Shown here: piece after piece, positions 25,593-33,691 of the stretch
Layout: each line of letters opens with the position of its first letter
Position numbering within the stretch: position 1 is the first letter of the stretch
Source: Saccharofermentans sp.
Lineage (GTDB): Bacteria; Bacillota; Clostridia; Saccharofermentanales; Saccharofermentanaceae
DNA length: 64,000 nucleotides
Direction of reading: 5' to 3'
NCBI GenBank assembly: GCA_024685385.1
Contig: JAIKVV010000002.1
Coordinates: 1 to 64,000, forward strand
The notes under the pieces: generated by a model
Seen by the model: only the letters and a program-made list of their open reading frames with translations
What the model was told of the DNA's origin: nothing
Databases searched by the model: none
Position numbers and translations under genes: made by a program

Positions 25593-27079
25593 AGCAGTTT
25601 ACGCTTGATGAAGTTATATGCGCCATAGAAGGTCAGCCGCTCTACAACACGGATGAGCAGATCTTTGCGACCGCGATCGACATAGAAGGCGTTACGACAG
25701 ATACCAGGAAGATCGGCGCGGGCCAGATCTTCTTTGCGCTCAAGGGCGAGAATTTCGATGGCAACGATTATGCAAAAGAAGCTCTGGATAAAGGGGCAGT
25801 TGCGGTCGTAATGAGCGACAGGTCCAAGGTCCCGGATAAGGGAATAGTCATATTGGTCGAAGATACGGTCAAGGCTCTGGGAAAGCTTGCAAGGCATTAC
25901 AGGTTCAAGCTCGGTGCAAGGGTCATAGGCATAACGGGATCCGTCGGCAAGACTTCGGTCAAGGAATTCATATCCGAAGTCGCATCGATATCCTTTAAGG
26001 TATGGAAGACACCCGAGAACCAGAATAATGAGATAGGTCTTGCAAATACGATCCTTTCGGCACCCGCTGACACCGACCTGCTCGTTCTCGAGATGGGAAT
26101 GAGAGGCGAAGGGCAGATATCCTACCTTACTAACGTTGCATGTCCCGATATCGCGGTCATAACCGGCATCGGCTATTCACACATAGAACTTCTGGGCTCG
26201 CGCGAGAACATCATGCGCGCCAAGATGGAGATAACTGAAGGACTTACCGAAGGCGGAGTCCTTGTCGTAAACGGTGATGATACCTTCCTTCTCGAAAATG
26301 CCAAGAAGGAACTTTCGATCAATCACCCGCTGGCGGCAGTATCAGCCGATAAAAAAGAAGATCCTGACAAGATAAAGAACTGCATGCTCTTCTTCCGCGC
26401 CTGCAACATCAGGCAGGACGGAGAAGGCTCAACCTTCGATATCGAAGCGACACTGGCAGGGAAGAAATACTACCGTGAGGATTTCAGGCTCAAGGTTACC
26501 GGCATGCATAACATCCGCAATGCCATGATCGCCTGCCTCTGTCATACCGTCCTTAAGATCGGCACGGCTTCGGACTTCTCGGAAGAAGATGCCAAGGCTC
26601 ATCTTGCCATGATAAGACAGGCTCTCCTCTCGCACGAGAGAAAGCCCGGGCGCGGAGCGACCTACCGCACGCGTGACTATATCATCATCAACGATGCTTA
26701 TAATGCTGCTCCCGAATCGATGGAATCCGCATTCGAAAATCTTGACGGCATCACAGGCTGCAAGAGAAAGATAGCAGTCCTGGGCAATATGCTCGAACTG
26801 GGATCTTTTGCGCCGCAGCTTCATAAGTATGTCGGAGAGAAATGCGCATCCTACGGCTTCGACAAAGTGTTCATCACGGGCGAAAATGCCGATGATTTCA
26901 TTCAGGGCGCGAAGTCAGTTGCCCCTGATATCGATATAATAAAGTGTGAGGATACGGAAGACGTCAAGGCAAGACTTGACGGCTTCCTTGAAGCGGGAGA
27001 CTGCGTGCTCTTCAAGGCATCGCATGCATTCGGCTTCGAAGGACTCTCTGATCATTTCCGCGCGAAGGGTGACGCATGA
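25589..27079 (+). CDS. murF: UDP-MurNAc-tripeptide-D-alanyl-D-alanine ligase MurF
   Basis: A 496-residue Mur ligase that adds D-Ala-D-Ala to the UDP-MurNAc tripeptide. It shows GVTTDTRKIGAGQIFFALKGENFDG, the ATP loop GITGSVGKTSVKE (about 113-125), ENQNNEIGLANTIL, LEMGMRGEGQI, and INDAYNAAPESMESA. It overlaps murE by 4 bases and ftsW by 4 bases, so translation is coupled. mraY and murD, normally next, are missing from this run. Confidence 0.95.
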   Translation: MKQFTLDEVICAIEGQPLYNTDEQIFATAIDIEGVTTDTRKIGAGQIFFALKGENFDGNDYAKEALDKGAVAVVMSDRSKVPDKGIVILVEDTVKALGKLARHYRFKLGARVIGITGSVGKTSVKEFISEVASISFKVWKTPENQNNEIGLANTILSAPADTDLLVLEMGMRGEGQISYLTNVACPDIAVITGIGYSHIELLGSRENIMRAKMEITEGLTEGGVLVVNGDDTFLLENAKKELSINHPLAAVSADKKEDPDKIKNCMLFFRACNIRQDGEGSTFDIEATLAGKKYYREDFRLKVTGMHNIRNAMIACLCHTVLKIGTASDFSEEDAKAHLAMIRQALLSHERKPGRGATYRTRDYIIINDAYNAAPESMESAFENLDGITGCKRKIAVLGNMLELGSFAPQLHKYVGEKCASYGFDKVFITGENADDFIQGAKSVAPDIDIIKCEDTEDVKARLDGFLEAGDCVLFKASHAFGFEGLSDHFRAKGDA

Positions 27080-28557
27080 TGGATAAGCCTTACGACAATC
27101 AGATGAACAGCGGTACAAATGCCGATATCGAGCAGCTTCTTGAAACTGCTCCCAAGAAGACATCGGAATCTGTTGCCGCGCGTTTCAGAAAGGTGAGGAA
27201 GAGATATAACATCCCCCTTCTCCTCATGATGACCGTTCTTGTCGTATTCGGCCTCATCGTGCTCTATTCCGTTTCGGGTCCTGACGCCTACGGCCTTTAT
27301 CAGGATTCCGCATTCTTCCTAAAGAGGCAGCTTGCATTTACCATTGCAGGTTATGTCATCTGTCTTGTCATCTCATTCTTCCCGGTTAAGTTTTTCGAGA
27401 CTAAAGTAGTTACATTGGGAGCTGCAGGTGCGAGCCTCGGCCTCATCATCCTGACTATGCTCTTCGGCGAGAACTATAACGGCGCTAAGAGATGGATCAC
27501 CATCGGCCCCATCGACTTCCAGAGTTCGGAGGTCGTTAAGGTCGCGCTTATCCTCGCATTTGCAGGTTACTGCAGCGCCAGGGCCAGGATGCGCGCCAAG
27601 TACGCGAAAAGGAAAGACGGCCGGAAAGAGAAACTCTTGACACAGGCTTTCTTCGACTTCATCCTTCCCGTCGGCGCGGCCGTTGCAGTCGATATCTTCA
27701 TCCTTGCACAGCCTCACGTTTCCTGCTTCATAATCGTAGCCCTCATAGTCTTCATGTGCACACTTGCAGCAGGAATCCCCTTGAGGTCCTGGATCGTAGG
27801 AGGACTGATCTTTGCGCTCGTCGGAGGCATTGCTGTCGTTGCGGCTCTTTTGATCCTTCCGGAAGAGAAGAAGGAGAGCATCAGGAAAAACTACACGCAC
27901 GTTTTCAAACGAGTGGAGATCTACAGCGAAGAAGAATCAACGACCCTTACAAAGGACGATACCAGACAGGTTGATAATGCCCACAACGCCCTGGGTTCGG
28001 GCGGCATGTGGGGTGTCGGAATCGGTAATTCCAGATCCAAGTATAACTATGTATCCGAGGCCCAGAACGACTACATCTTCTCCATCTACGTTGAGGAGAC
28101 GGGCTTTGTCGGAGGGCTCGTTCTGATACTCATGTATCTGGTATTCTTCGTAATGTGCGTTGCCGTGGTCCTCAAGGCAAACACGCCTTATACCAGGATC
28201 CTTTCCGCCGGATGCACGGCGCTCATTTTCGTAGAATTCCTGCTCAATCTCTCGGTTGAGCTCCAGATAATCCCTTCCACGGGCGTTACGCTGCCTTTCT
28301 TCAGCTACGGCGGCACCGCCCAGGTTACTCTTCTTGCAGCAATGGGCTTCATCCTCTGTGTTTCAAGATGCACGATCCCTCAGGAAGAAAAAGAAGAGCT
28401 CATAGAAGAAGAGATCCCTGAAGCAGCGCCCCGCATGGAGCCTGCCGTTTCCACAGTCTCCGCTGCTCCCGTATCCGCAAGGAGCGGAAGGGCAAATCAC
28501 CGTCCGCAGGAAAGAATACAGGGTAAAGATCCTGCGGGAAGGAAGATCAAGAGATGA
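27076..28557 (+). CDS. ftsW: Septal SEDS glycosyltransferase FtsW
   Basis: A 493-residue membrane protein that polymerises septal peptidoglycan with the class B PBP two genes upstream. A cytoplasmic head (1-48) is followed by about ten helices with IGPIDFQSSEVVKVAL, FILAQPHVSC, a long extracellular loop with GSGGMWGVGIGNSRSK, and STGVTLPFFSYGGTA. The last 60 residues form an Ala/Pro and Arg/Lys-rich tail inside the cell. Two overlapping starts exist, 27076 and 27079. The location between murF and murG identifies it as FtsW rather than RodA. Confidence 0.93.
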   Translation: MMDKPYDNQMNSGTNADIEQLLETAPKKTSESVAARFRKVRKRYNIPLLLMMTVLVVFGLIVLYSVSGPDAYGLYQDSAFFLKRQLAFTIAGYVICLVISFFPVKFFETKVVTLGAAGASLGLIILTMLFGENYNGAKRWITIGPIDFQSSEVVKVALILAFAGYCSARARMRAKYAKRKDGRKEKLLTQAFFDFILPVGAAVAVDIFILAQPHVSCFIIVALIVFMCTLAAGIPLRSWIVGGLIFALVGGIAVVAALLILPEEKKESIRKNYTHVFKRVEIYSEEESTTLTKDDTRQVDNAHNALGSGGMWGVGIGNSRSKYNYVSEAQNDYIFSIYVEETGFVGGLVLILMYLVFFVMCVAVVLKANTPYTRILSAGCTALIFVEFLLNLSVELQIIPSTGVTLPFFSYGGTAQVTLLAAMGFILCVSRCTIPQEEKEELIEEEIPEAAPRMEPAVSTVSAAPVSARSGRANHRPQERIQGKDPAGRKIKR

Positions 28558-29645
28558 GATTTCTTATCACGGGAGGGGGAACTTCGGGACACATCAATCC
28601 TGCGCTCACTATCGCAAAGGCGCTTTCAGACCGCGCAAAATCAGAAGGTGAAGAATGCAATATAATCTTTACCGGCAGGAAGAAGGGTCTTGAGGGTGAA
28701 CTCGTGCCCAAGGCAGGATGGGAATTCAGGGATGTTGAAGCCCTTCCCATGCCCATGAAGCCGACACCCAAATTCTTCAAGGCATATGCCGCAATGTGCC
28801 GCGGCATGAATACCTGCATTAAGCTGATAGACGAATTCAAACCCGATGCCGTCATATCGACGGGCGGCTATGTAAGCGGACCGCTCCTTCGTGCTGCCAT
28901 CCGCCGCAATATTCCCATAGTCCTTCATGAATCAAATGCCTTCGCAGGCCGCGCCAATAAAGTCTTTGCAAGAAAAGCAGACCTTATCCTTACGGGCTTC
29001 CCCGGCTGCGAAAGCGAATTTAAGACCAAAGGCAAAGTCGTATTCGTCGGCAATCCCGTCAGGAGCAGGGTCTTCGATTATACATATGAGAGCGCAAGAT
29101 CAGAGCTGGGGATAGGAGAAGACGAATTCCTTATCTTTGCCATGGGCGGATCTTTGGGCTCAGCCACGATCACTTCCTTTATCCTGGACTATGCGGTCAG
29201 GAATCCTCAATATAAGTTCAGGCTCAGCTGCGGCAAGCAGAATACGGTAAAGATCCCCCAAGATCTGCCTTCAAACATCACCGTAAGCGAATACATAGAA
29301 AATCCCGAGATCTATCTTGCAGGTTCCGACATATGCATCTTAAGGTCCGGCGCCATAACCTGCGCCGAGGCATGCGCGGCATCTGCATGCGTAGTCTTCA
29401 TTCCTTACCCTTACGCAGCCCACGACCATCAGACCTATAACGCTGATTCCATCCGTCAGAAGGGCGGCTGCGAGATGATCGCAGACAGCAAGGTAAATGA
29501 GGGTCTTGAAGACATCATAAGCGATCTCGCTCAGAACAAAGAGAAAAGGGCTTCCATGCGCAAAGCCGCCAAGGCTCTTTCAGTTTCCGATACCACCGAC
29601 AGGATATGTAATGCCATTTTGGATGTCATTCGCGGGCAAAACTGA
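28554..29645 (+). CDS. murG: UDP-GlcNAc transferase MurG
   Basis: A 363-residue peripheral membrane GT28 enzyme that converts lipid I to lipid II. Marks are LITGGGTSGHINPAL (residues 3-17), STGGYVSGPLL, LHESNAFAGRANK, the second-domain MGGSLGSATI, the sugar-binding region LRSGAITCAEACA, and IPYPYAAHDHQTYNA. It overlaps ftsW by 4 bases. The distal gene ftsQ follows after 15 bases and may have its own promoter within the murG end. Confidence 0.96.
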   Translation: MRFLITGGGTSGHINPALTIAKALSDRAKSEGEECNIIFTGRKKGLEGELVPKAGWEFRDVEALPMPMKPTPKFFKAYAAMCRGMNTCIKLIDEFKPDAVISTGGYVSGPLLRAAIRRNIPIVLHESNAFAGRANKVFARKADLILTGFPGCESEFKTKGKVVFVGNPVRSRVFDYTYESARSELGIGEDEFLIFAMGGSLGSATITSFILDYAVRNPQYKFRLSCGKQNTVKIPQDLPSNITVSEYIENPEIYLAGSDICILRSGAITCAEACAASACVVFIPYPYAAHDHQTYNADSIRQKGGCEMIADSKVNEGLEDIISDLAQNKEKRASMRKAAKALSVSDTTDRICNAILDVIRGQN

Positions 29646-29651
29646 TAAAAT
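29623..29651 (+). promoter_or_regulatory. Candidate ftsQ promoter in the end of murG
   Basis: ATGTCA (29623-29628), 17 bases, TAAAAT (29646-29651) with the extended -10 TGA just before it. The start point would be about 3 bases before the ftsQ ATG, and no ribosome site is seen there. Confidence 0.4.
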
Positions 29652-29660
29652 AGTCTGAGT

Positions 29661-30995
29661 ATGGATGATAATGAACTTAACAGATTATTCGATATGACCG
29701 ACGAAGGGGAGGAAAATGCCGGAGAAGGCAAGCCTGCCCGTAAAGGTTTTTTCGCGAGATTCAAGCGTGATAAGAAAGAGAAGAGATCAGCCAAGAAAGG
29801 CATATTGGATGATGTCCTCGATTTTTCCGACGATGAAGAAACAGCTGAACAGGAAATCCCCGAGTCTGAAGTTCCTGAAGAACTTCCCGTAGAAGAAGTA
29901 TTGGAAGGACCGGAAGAAACAGCTGAAGCAGAAGAGCCTGCAGCTGAAGAAGCGGTTGAAGAAGCAGGAGAAGAATCCGCAGAAGAAACGCCTGTAGAAG
30001 AAGAGTTCCCCGAAGATAAGGAAAAACAGGCTCCCGAAGAAGAAGCCGATGATGAAGATGCGGCTGATGAAGCTTCGGATGAAGAAACAGAAAGCCCGGA
30101 AGATACTGCAGAAGCCGAAGAAGAGGAAGTTCAGGAGAAAACTGCGGCAGTAAAAGTCCATAAGCCCAAGTACCGCCTCAAGACTCCCGATCTTGACATT
30201 CCCAGGCCTTCCCGCAAAGTAGTCCTCGCAGCGATCCTTGCGATCCTTATCATCACGCTCGCGCTGTTCCTTGCGCTGCACCCCGCGTTCAGGGTCAAGT
30301 ACATGAAGATCGACGGCAACGTCGTCGTATCGGACCAGGAGATCCTCGAAGCAACCAAGCTCAAATACAATGCCCACCTTCTCGCTGGCATCAGCGGCAA
30401 CATCCTCGATATCCTCAAGCTCAATTATGGCAAGACCGAAGAGAAGATAAAGAAGGAAAATCCCTACATTCGCGACATTGACATCTCCATATCTTTGCCT
30501 TCCACCGTCAACATAAAAGTGGATGAGCGCGCCAAGATATCCTATGTCAAGACGCCCGACGGCTATGCCGCTTTGGACCGCGAAGGCACAGTCCTCGAAC
30601 TGTCTTCCAAGGCAGGGGAAGTCCGCCCCGTCATAAGCGGCCTTGTCGTTGATTCGGCAACCTTAGGCGATAAGTGCGTCATTGAGAACATCACCGACTA
30701 CCAGCGCGCCATCATCGTTCTCGGCGCCATCTTGCAGGTAGATAATTCTACGATCGAAAACGACTACCGCATGTTCGCGAACACCGCAGAGATCCGCATC
30801 CTTCCGTCCGGCTACATGTTCCTGACGATCTACACGCCTCTGGGCTCGCTCCTCCAGGTCAAGCTCGACAGCACCGAGTCCATCACCGACGACATGACCT
30901 GGCTCCGCTACGCCCTCGTCTCCGGCGGCTTCGAGAACCTTCCCGACGGCGCCCTCGACATGACCGGCGACGAGTACATCTACAGACCTTACTGA
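29661..30995 (+). CDS. ftsQ: Cell-division protein FtsQ/DivIB
   Basis: A 444-residue bitopic divisome protein. The cytoplasmic head is very long (about 1-190) and extremely acidic (runs of EE and EA, with DDEDAADEASDEE). One membrane helix lies at about 190-212. The extracellular part starts with a POTRA domain (FRVKYMKIDGNVVVSDQEI, about 215-285) and continues with the beta domain that contacts FtsL/FtsB partners (KTPDGYAALDREGTVLEL). DivIB proteins are usually about 260 residues, so the acidic head is the odd part. No ribosome site precedes the ATG. Two 82-bp repeat units begin 9 bases after the stop. Confidence 0.85.
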   Translation: MDDNELNRLFDMTDEGEENAGEGKPARKGFFARFKRDKKEKRSAKKGILDDVLDFSDDEETAEQEIPESEVPEELPVEEVLEGPEETAEAEEPAAEEAVEEAGEESAEETPVEEEFPEDKEKQAPEEEADDEDAADEASDEETESPEDTAEAEEEEVQEKTAAVKVHKPKYRLKTPDLDIPRPSRKVVLAAILAILIITLALFLALHPAFRVKYMKIDGNVVVSDQEILEATKLKYNAHLLAGISGNILDILKLNYGKTEEKIKKENPYIRDIDISISLPSTVNIKVDERAKISYVKTPDGYAALDREGTVLELSSKAGEVRPVISGLVVDSATLGDKCVIENITDYQRAIIVLGAILQVDNSTIENDYRMFANTAEIRILPSGYMFLTIYTPLGSLLQVKLDSTESITDDMTWLRYALVSGGFENLPDGALDMTGDEYIYRPY

Positions 30996-31004
30996 TATCA
31001 TAGT

Positions 31005-31148
31005 GTTGGCGCAAACACCCCGTTTTGTTGGCGATTTCGCCAACAAAACCAATGATTTGCGCCAACAACGCTCTTATAAGCCAGGAATTGGCGGAAACCC
31101 ATCGAAATGTTGGCGGAATCGCCAACATTTCATATGATTTGCGCCAAC
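31005..31148. repeat. 82-bp hairpin repeat, two units
   Basis: Two units of the family at 15299-15606, again with an exact 82-base period (inner hairpins at 31027 and 31109) and ending at the 62-base core. The inner stem is longer here. In unit 1 GTTTTGTTGGCG pairs with CGCCAACAAAAC; in unit 2 GAAATGTTGGCG pairs with CGCCAACATTTC. Both are perfect 12-bp stems with different loops, a compensatory change that implies selection for the fold. In unit 2 the outer left arm has decayed (ATTGGCGGAAA). With the structured copy at 31161 it fills most of the 402-base gap after ftsQ. Confidence 0.88.
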
Positions 31149-31160
31149 ATATTATCAATC

Positions 31161-31290
31161 GCAAGCCGCTATCGTCTTTATACAGATCAGTCTTCATCCG
31201 TCAAGGATGCCCTGCGGGCACATTCTTGCGAATGCTAAAGTCCTTGACTGACTTCGCCTGATCTGTTGACGGTGTTTACGCGGCTTGCGG
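31161..31290 (+). repeat. Left copy of the ~130-bp palindromic inverted repeat
   Basis: The copy folds on itself. GCAAGCCGC (31161) pairs with GCGGCTTGC (31280), CAGATCAG (31183) with CTGATCTG (31258), and GTCAAGGA (31200) with TCCTTGAC (31241). Two apical hairpins sit in the centre: TGCCC-TGC-GGGCA (31208) and CATTC-TTGC-GAATG (31221). A nearly identical reverse-complement copy lies at 32164-32294. The remaining 107 bases to the next gene hold a tandem 10-bp repeat TTTGTGAGAT (31336-31355). Confidence 0.9.
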
Positions 31291-31397
31291 TCAATATTGA
31301 TTGAATACCTAGTGAGTTACAGGTGTTCCATACAATTTGTGAGATTTTGTGAGATTTTCGTAGTTTTTCTGCCGCTGTAAGAGGGTAGAATCGTACT

Positions 31398-32147
31398 ATG
31401 AGAAACAAAATTAAACAACTTAAGATTTCGTATTTCAGGGATAAGATAAAATCTTATCCTGATATCAGGCTTGGCTACAGAAATATCAGGAATGAAGTAG
31501 TGCCGATCGTTATGCTTTATGAAGGAAAAAGACGTGTCGAAGTTCATAAAACAAATAGTAAACGAGGCATTGAACTTGTCAGGATCAAGGAAGAGGCTGA
31601 TAACTGCAAGAGGATCTTGAGCAAGCTTGAGTCTGAGTGGGTCGAACTGTACGGAATACCATGCGAATACATGAGGATCCGTCATTACGGAGATACCGAA
31701 AACAAGAGATTCTTCGATCAGTTGAGTGAGCGCTGTAATACATACGACAGCATGACTGCGGTCTGTTACAACGGCAAGATTTATAAATCCAAACTTGAAG
31801 GGGATTTTGCAACTCTGATGGATGAATACGGGATAATGTATAAATATGAACCGGAGGTTGTAACAGGTACGAATACCGTGAATCCGGATTTCGTTCTCTA
31901 TCTCCCGTGGCTCGATCTGATCATCCTGGTTGAGATCTTCGGTGCAATGAGTGATGTCGCTTATCTTAACAGAAACAAACTGAAGCCGTTTAAATATGCC
32001 ATGGGCGAATGGATCCTCGGATGGAACTTTCTTGCAATGTGTTATTCCGACAAGACAACTTATATCCGTGAGATGGTGATGGAAGATATCGAGAACATAG
32101 AACTCCGCAGATGTCTGGAGATCCTGAATTCGCGGAAGTTCCAATAA
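31398..32147 (+). CDS. PD-(D/E)XK-like protein inside the inverted-repeat unit
   Basis: A 249-residue protein without a known name. Residues 1-80 are basic (RNKIKQLKISYFRDKIK) and could bind nucleic acid. Residues 125-215 show E in SKLEGDFATLMDEYG, then YKYEPEVV, the core NPDFVLYLP, and LIILVEIFG, followed by NRNKLKPFKYAMG. The order E, PD, E, K fits the PD-(D/E)XK nuclease fold. The same YEP...PDF..LP spacing occurs in the C-terminal domain of the protein at 10572. TAGAAT (31386-31391) ends 6 bases before the ATG and no ribosome site exists, so the mRNA may be leaderless. Nuclease activity is inferred. Confidence 0.65.
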   Translation: MRNKIKQLKISYFRDKIKSYPDIRLGYRNIRNEVVPIVMLYEGKRRVEVHKTNSKRGIELVRIKEEADNCKRILSKLESEWVELYGIPCEYMRIRHYGDTENKRFFDQLSERCNTYDSMTAVCYNGKIYKSKLEGDFATLMDEYGIMYKYEPEVVTGTNTVNPDFVLYLPWLDLIILVEIFGAMSDVAYLNRNKLKPFKYAMGEWILGWNFLAMCYSDKTTYIREMVMEDIENIELRRCLEILNSRKFQ

Positions 32148-32163
32148 GAGATCGTCATCGGGA

Positions 32164-32294
32164 GCAAGCCGCGTAAACACCGTCAACAGATCAGGCGGAG
32201 TCAGTCAAGGACTTCAGCATTCGCAAGAATGTGCCCGGAGGGCATCCTTGACGGACTGGAGGCTGATCTGTAAAAAGATGATCGCGGCTTGCGG
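32164..32294 (-). repeat. Right copy of the ~130-bp palindromic inverted repeat
   Basis: Reverse complement of the left copy with roughly 90% identity by eye. The same nested arms (GCAAGCCGC, CAGATCAG, GTCAAGGA and partners) and both apical hairpins (CATTCGCAAGAATG and TGCCCGGAGGGCA) are kept. It begins 16 bases after the stop of the nuclease-like gene. Confidence 0.9.
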
Positions 32295-32303
32295 TCGATA
32301 GAA

Positions 32304-32329
32304 AAAGGCTGCTCATTCGAGCAGCCTTT
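32304..32329. terminator. Bidirectional terminator
   Basis: An 11-bp perfect stem AAAGGCTGCTC/GAGCAGCCTTT with an ATTC loop lies between the nuclease-like unit and the converging XRE gene, with A residues on the left side. Confidence 0.85.
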
Positions 32330-32335
32330 CAAGTT

Positions 32336-32533
32336 TTATTCTTCTTCCCAGAATAGTTCATCCAGTGTTTTTCCCAGAGCTTTGCATATGGCGATGCAGA
32401 GGTTTACGGTGGGGTTATAATCGCCTTTCTCGATCGCATTGATCGTTTGGCGGGACACTCCGACCTTATCCGCGAGATCCTGCTGGGACAGGTCAAGGGC
32501 AGCTCTGGCAGATTTGAGCTTAAGATTCTTCAT
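32336..32533 (-). CDS. XRE-family (Cro/CI-type) small regulator
   Basis: A 65-residue protein consisting of one helix-turn-helix: LKSARAALDLSQQDLADKVGV, SRQTINAIEKGDYNPT and KALGKTLDELFW. This is the YozG/YgzD-like class of small repressors that often accompany a membrane protein gene. It starts 14 bases inside the end of the membrane-protein gene, so the two are an operon. It probably represses that operon through the inverted repeats at 33508-33535. Confidence 0.92.
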   Translation of the reverse strand: MKNLKLKSARAALDLSQQDLADKVGVSRQTINAIEKGDYNPTVNLCIAICKALGKTLDELFWEEE

Positions 32534-33467
32534 CGGCCATTGCCTCCTTTTTGTCGAGTATTGTCTTGACGATCATCTCTATGCCCATCGCGAAAAAGAA
32601 GATTCCGGAGATCATCGTATAGAGCTGTACGTTTGATTTGACCATCACGCTTTCAATAATAGATATGATGATCTCTAATGATCCGACTACGGTGTAGATG
32701 ATCGCTAAGGGCATCCTCTTGTCTTTCATTCCGACAAAGGCATCGTTAAGATCTGCTTGGATTATGAATGCAAGGATTCCGGTGAGGCCGATGATGATCC
32801 CGCTTTCCATCGGATCGAAAGGCTGTTGGCCTGTAATAGTGCTCAATGCAGGAAGAGCGAGGGATACCACGATCGTTATCAGAAGTGCGTTGAATGCTGT
32901 CGTGCCGCGGGCCTTAACCATTCTCTCGTCAAATTCCCTGTCCGTATTTCTGTTGGCAAGGAAGGATATGCCTACGCAGGCTGCGATGAAGAAGGCCGTG
33001 ACAATGATCAGCATGGCGATGCCGAAGAAAGAATGACCATATGAATCGAGTATTATGCCGCAGCGGATCTGATATTCCGAATCTTCAAGTGTTGCGCCTT
33101 CTTTGATGTCAGGATCGATCAGGACGAACATGCCTTTGTCAAAAACACAAATATCTCCTGTCTTGACCGTGGAGTTGGCTGCCTGACCTGTGTACACTGT
33201 CTCGCTGTTAACGGAAGCTGTCATGATCTTGATGTTAGCAACCAGATTATCGGGACCCTCAATATCGATCGTGTAAGAGCAGTTCTCTCCGACAGGGTTG
33301 AAATATACCGGATTCATCAGAGCCTTCTCAACTTTGTTGTTCCTGACCGTTACCGGTATGGTTACAGTTGATGTCTGATCGTTGTTCTTTAATCCTGTTG
33401 CGATCGCGAGAAGGATGATGATTGCGATTGATATTATCATTGTAATGATCCTTGATTTCTTTTTCAT
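32520..33467 (-). CDS. Membrane protein paired with the XRE regulator
   Basis: A 315-residue protein. An N-terminal helix (about 5-25) is followed by an extracytoplasmic domain (about 30-150) and five or six further helices. Between them stands a cytoplasmic NTDREFDERMVKARGTTAF, a DER(M/Q)-type motif typical of membrane proteins encoded next to small XRE regulators (DUF2178/DUF3796-like, from memory). The ATG at 33467 is chosen because AAGGAGG lies about 9 bases upstream; the frame extends to 33536 without such a site. It could sense membrane stress for the regulator; no function is proven. Confidence 0.7.
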   Translation of the reverse strand: MKKKSRIITMIISIAIIILLAIATGLKNNDQTSTVTIPVTVRNNKVEKALMNPVYFNPVGENCSYTIDIEGPDNLVANIKIMTASVNSETVYTGQAANSTVKTGDICVFDKGMFVLIDPDIKEGATLEDSEYQIRCGIILDSYGHSFFGIAMLIIVTAFFIAACVGISFLANRNTDREFDERMVKARGTTAFNALLITIVVSLALPALSTITGQQPFDPMESGIIIGLTGILAFIIQADLNDAFVGMKDKRMPLAIIYTVVGSLEIIISIIESVMVKSNVQLYTMISGIFFFAMGIEMIVKTILDKKEAMADEES

Positions 33468-33494
33468 GGCTTTATACCTCCTTGTCATGGCCAT

Positions 33495-33535
33495 ATAGTA
33501 ATGCCATCTTGACGTAATGTCAAGTATATTTGACA
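33495..33535 (-). promoter_or_regulatory. Promoter and inverted-repeat operator of the membrane/XRE operon
   Basis: On the minus strand TTGACA (33518-33523), 17 bases, TACTAT (33495-33500). Two interlocking palindromes cover the -35 box: CTTGAC-N5-GTCAAG (33508-33524) and TGTCAA-N6-TTGACA (33518-33535). This fits autorepression by the XRE protein. Confidence 0.65.
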
Positions 33536-33662
33536 AAAAGTCTTAGAAATTTTTCTTTGCAGCAGATAAACTGATTTGTTGGCAGGAAGTAGTTATGGTA
33601 TCGTGAAAAGATTAAGGTTACACGCCTGCGCGCGATTGACATATTAATATAATATAAACAAA

Positions 33663-33691
33663 TTGACCGTCACATTTGTTTGGGTTAAAAT
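33663..33691 (+). promoter_or_regulatory. ftsZ promoter
   Basis: TTGACC (33663-33668), 17 bases, TAAAAT (33686-33691), about 90 bases before ftsZ. The 312-base interval before ftsZ contains this and the divergent operator but no gene. Confidence 0.65.

Larger units (their letters stand above)
31161..32294. mobile_element. Putative 1.1-kb element: inverted repeats around one nuclease-like gene
   Basis: About 130-bp inverted repeats, each itself a branched palindrome, flank a single gene for a PD-(D/E)XK-like protein. The unit lies between ftsQ and ftsZ, which normally stand close together, and next to other repeats. No transposase, recombinase or clear target duplication is seen, so mobility is inferred from the architecture only. 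It could instead be a structured-RNA/protein pair. Confidence 0.45.

Noticed and set aside
31317..32186. 289-codon minus-strand frame opposite the nuclease-like gene
   Set aside because: It extends into the inverted repeat and shows no domain, while the plus-strand frame has a clear PD-(D/E)XK pattern.
31161..32294. Standard insertion sequence
   Set aside because: No transposase-like DDE, HUH or serine recombinase motif and no obvious target duplication; kept only as a putative new unit.
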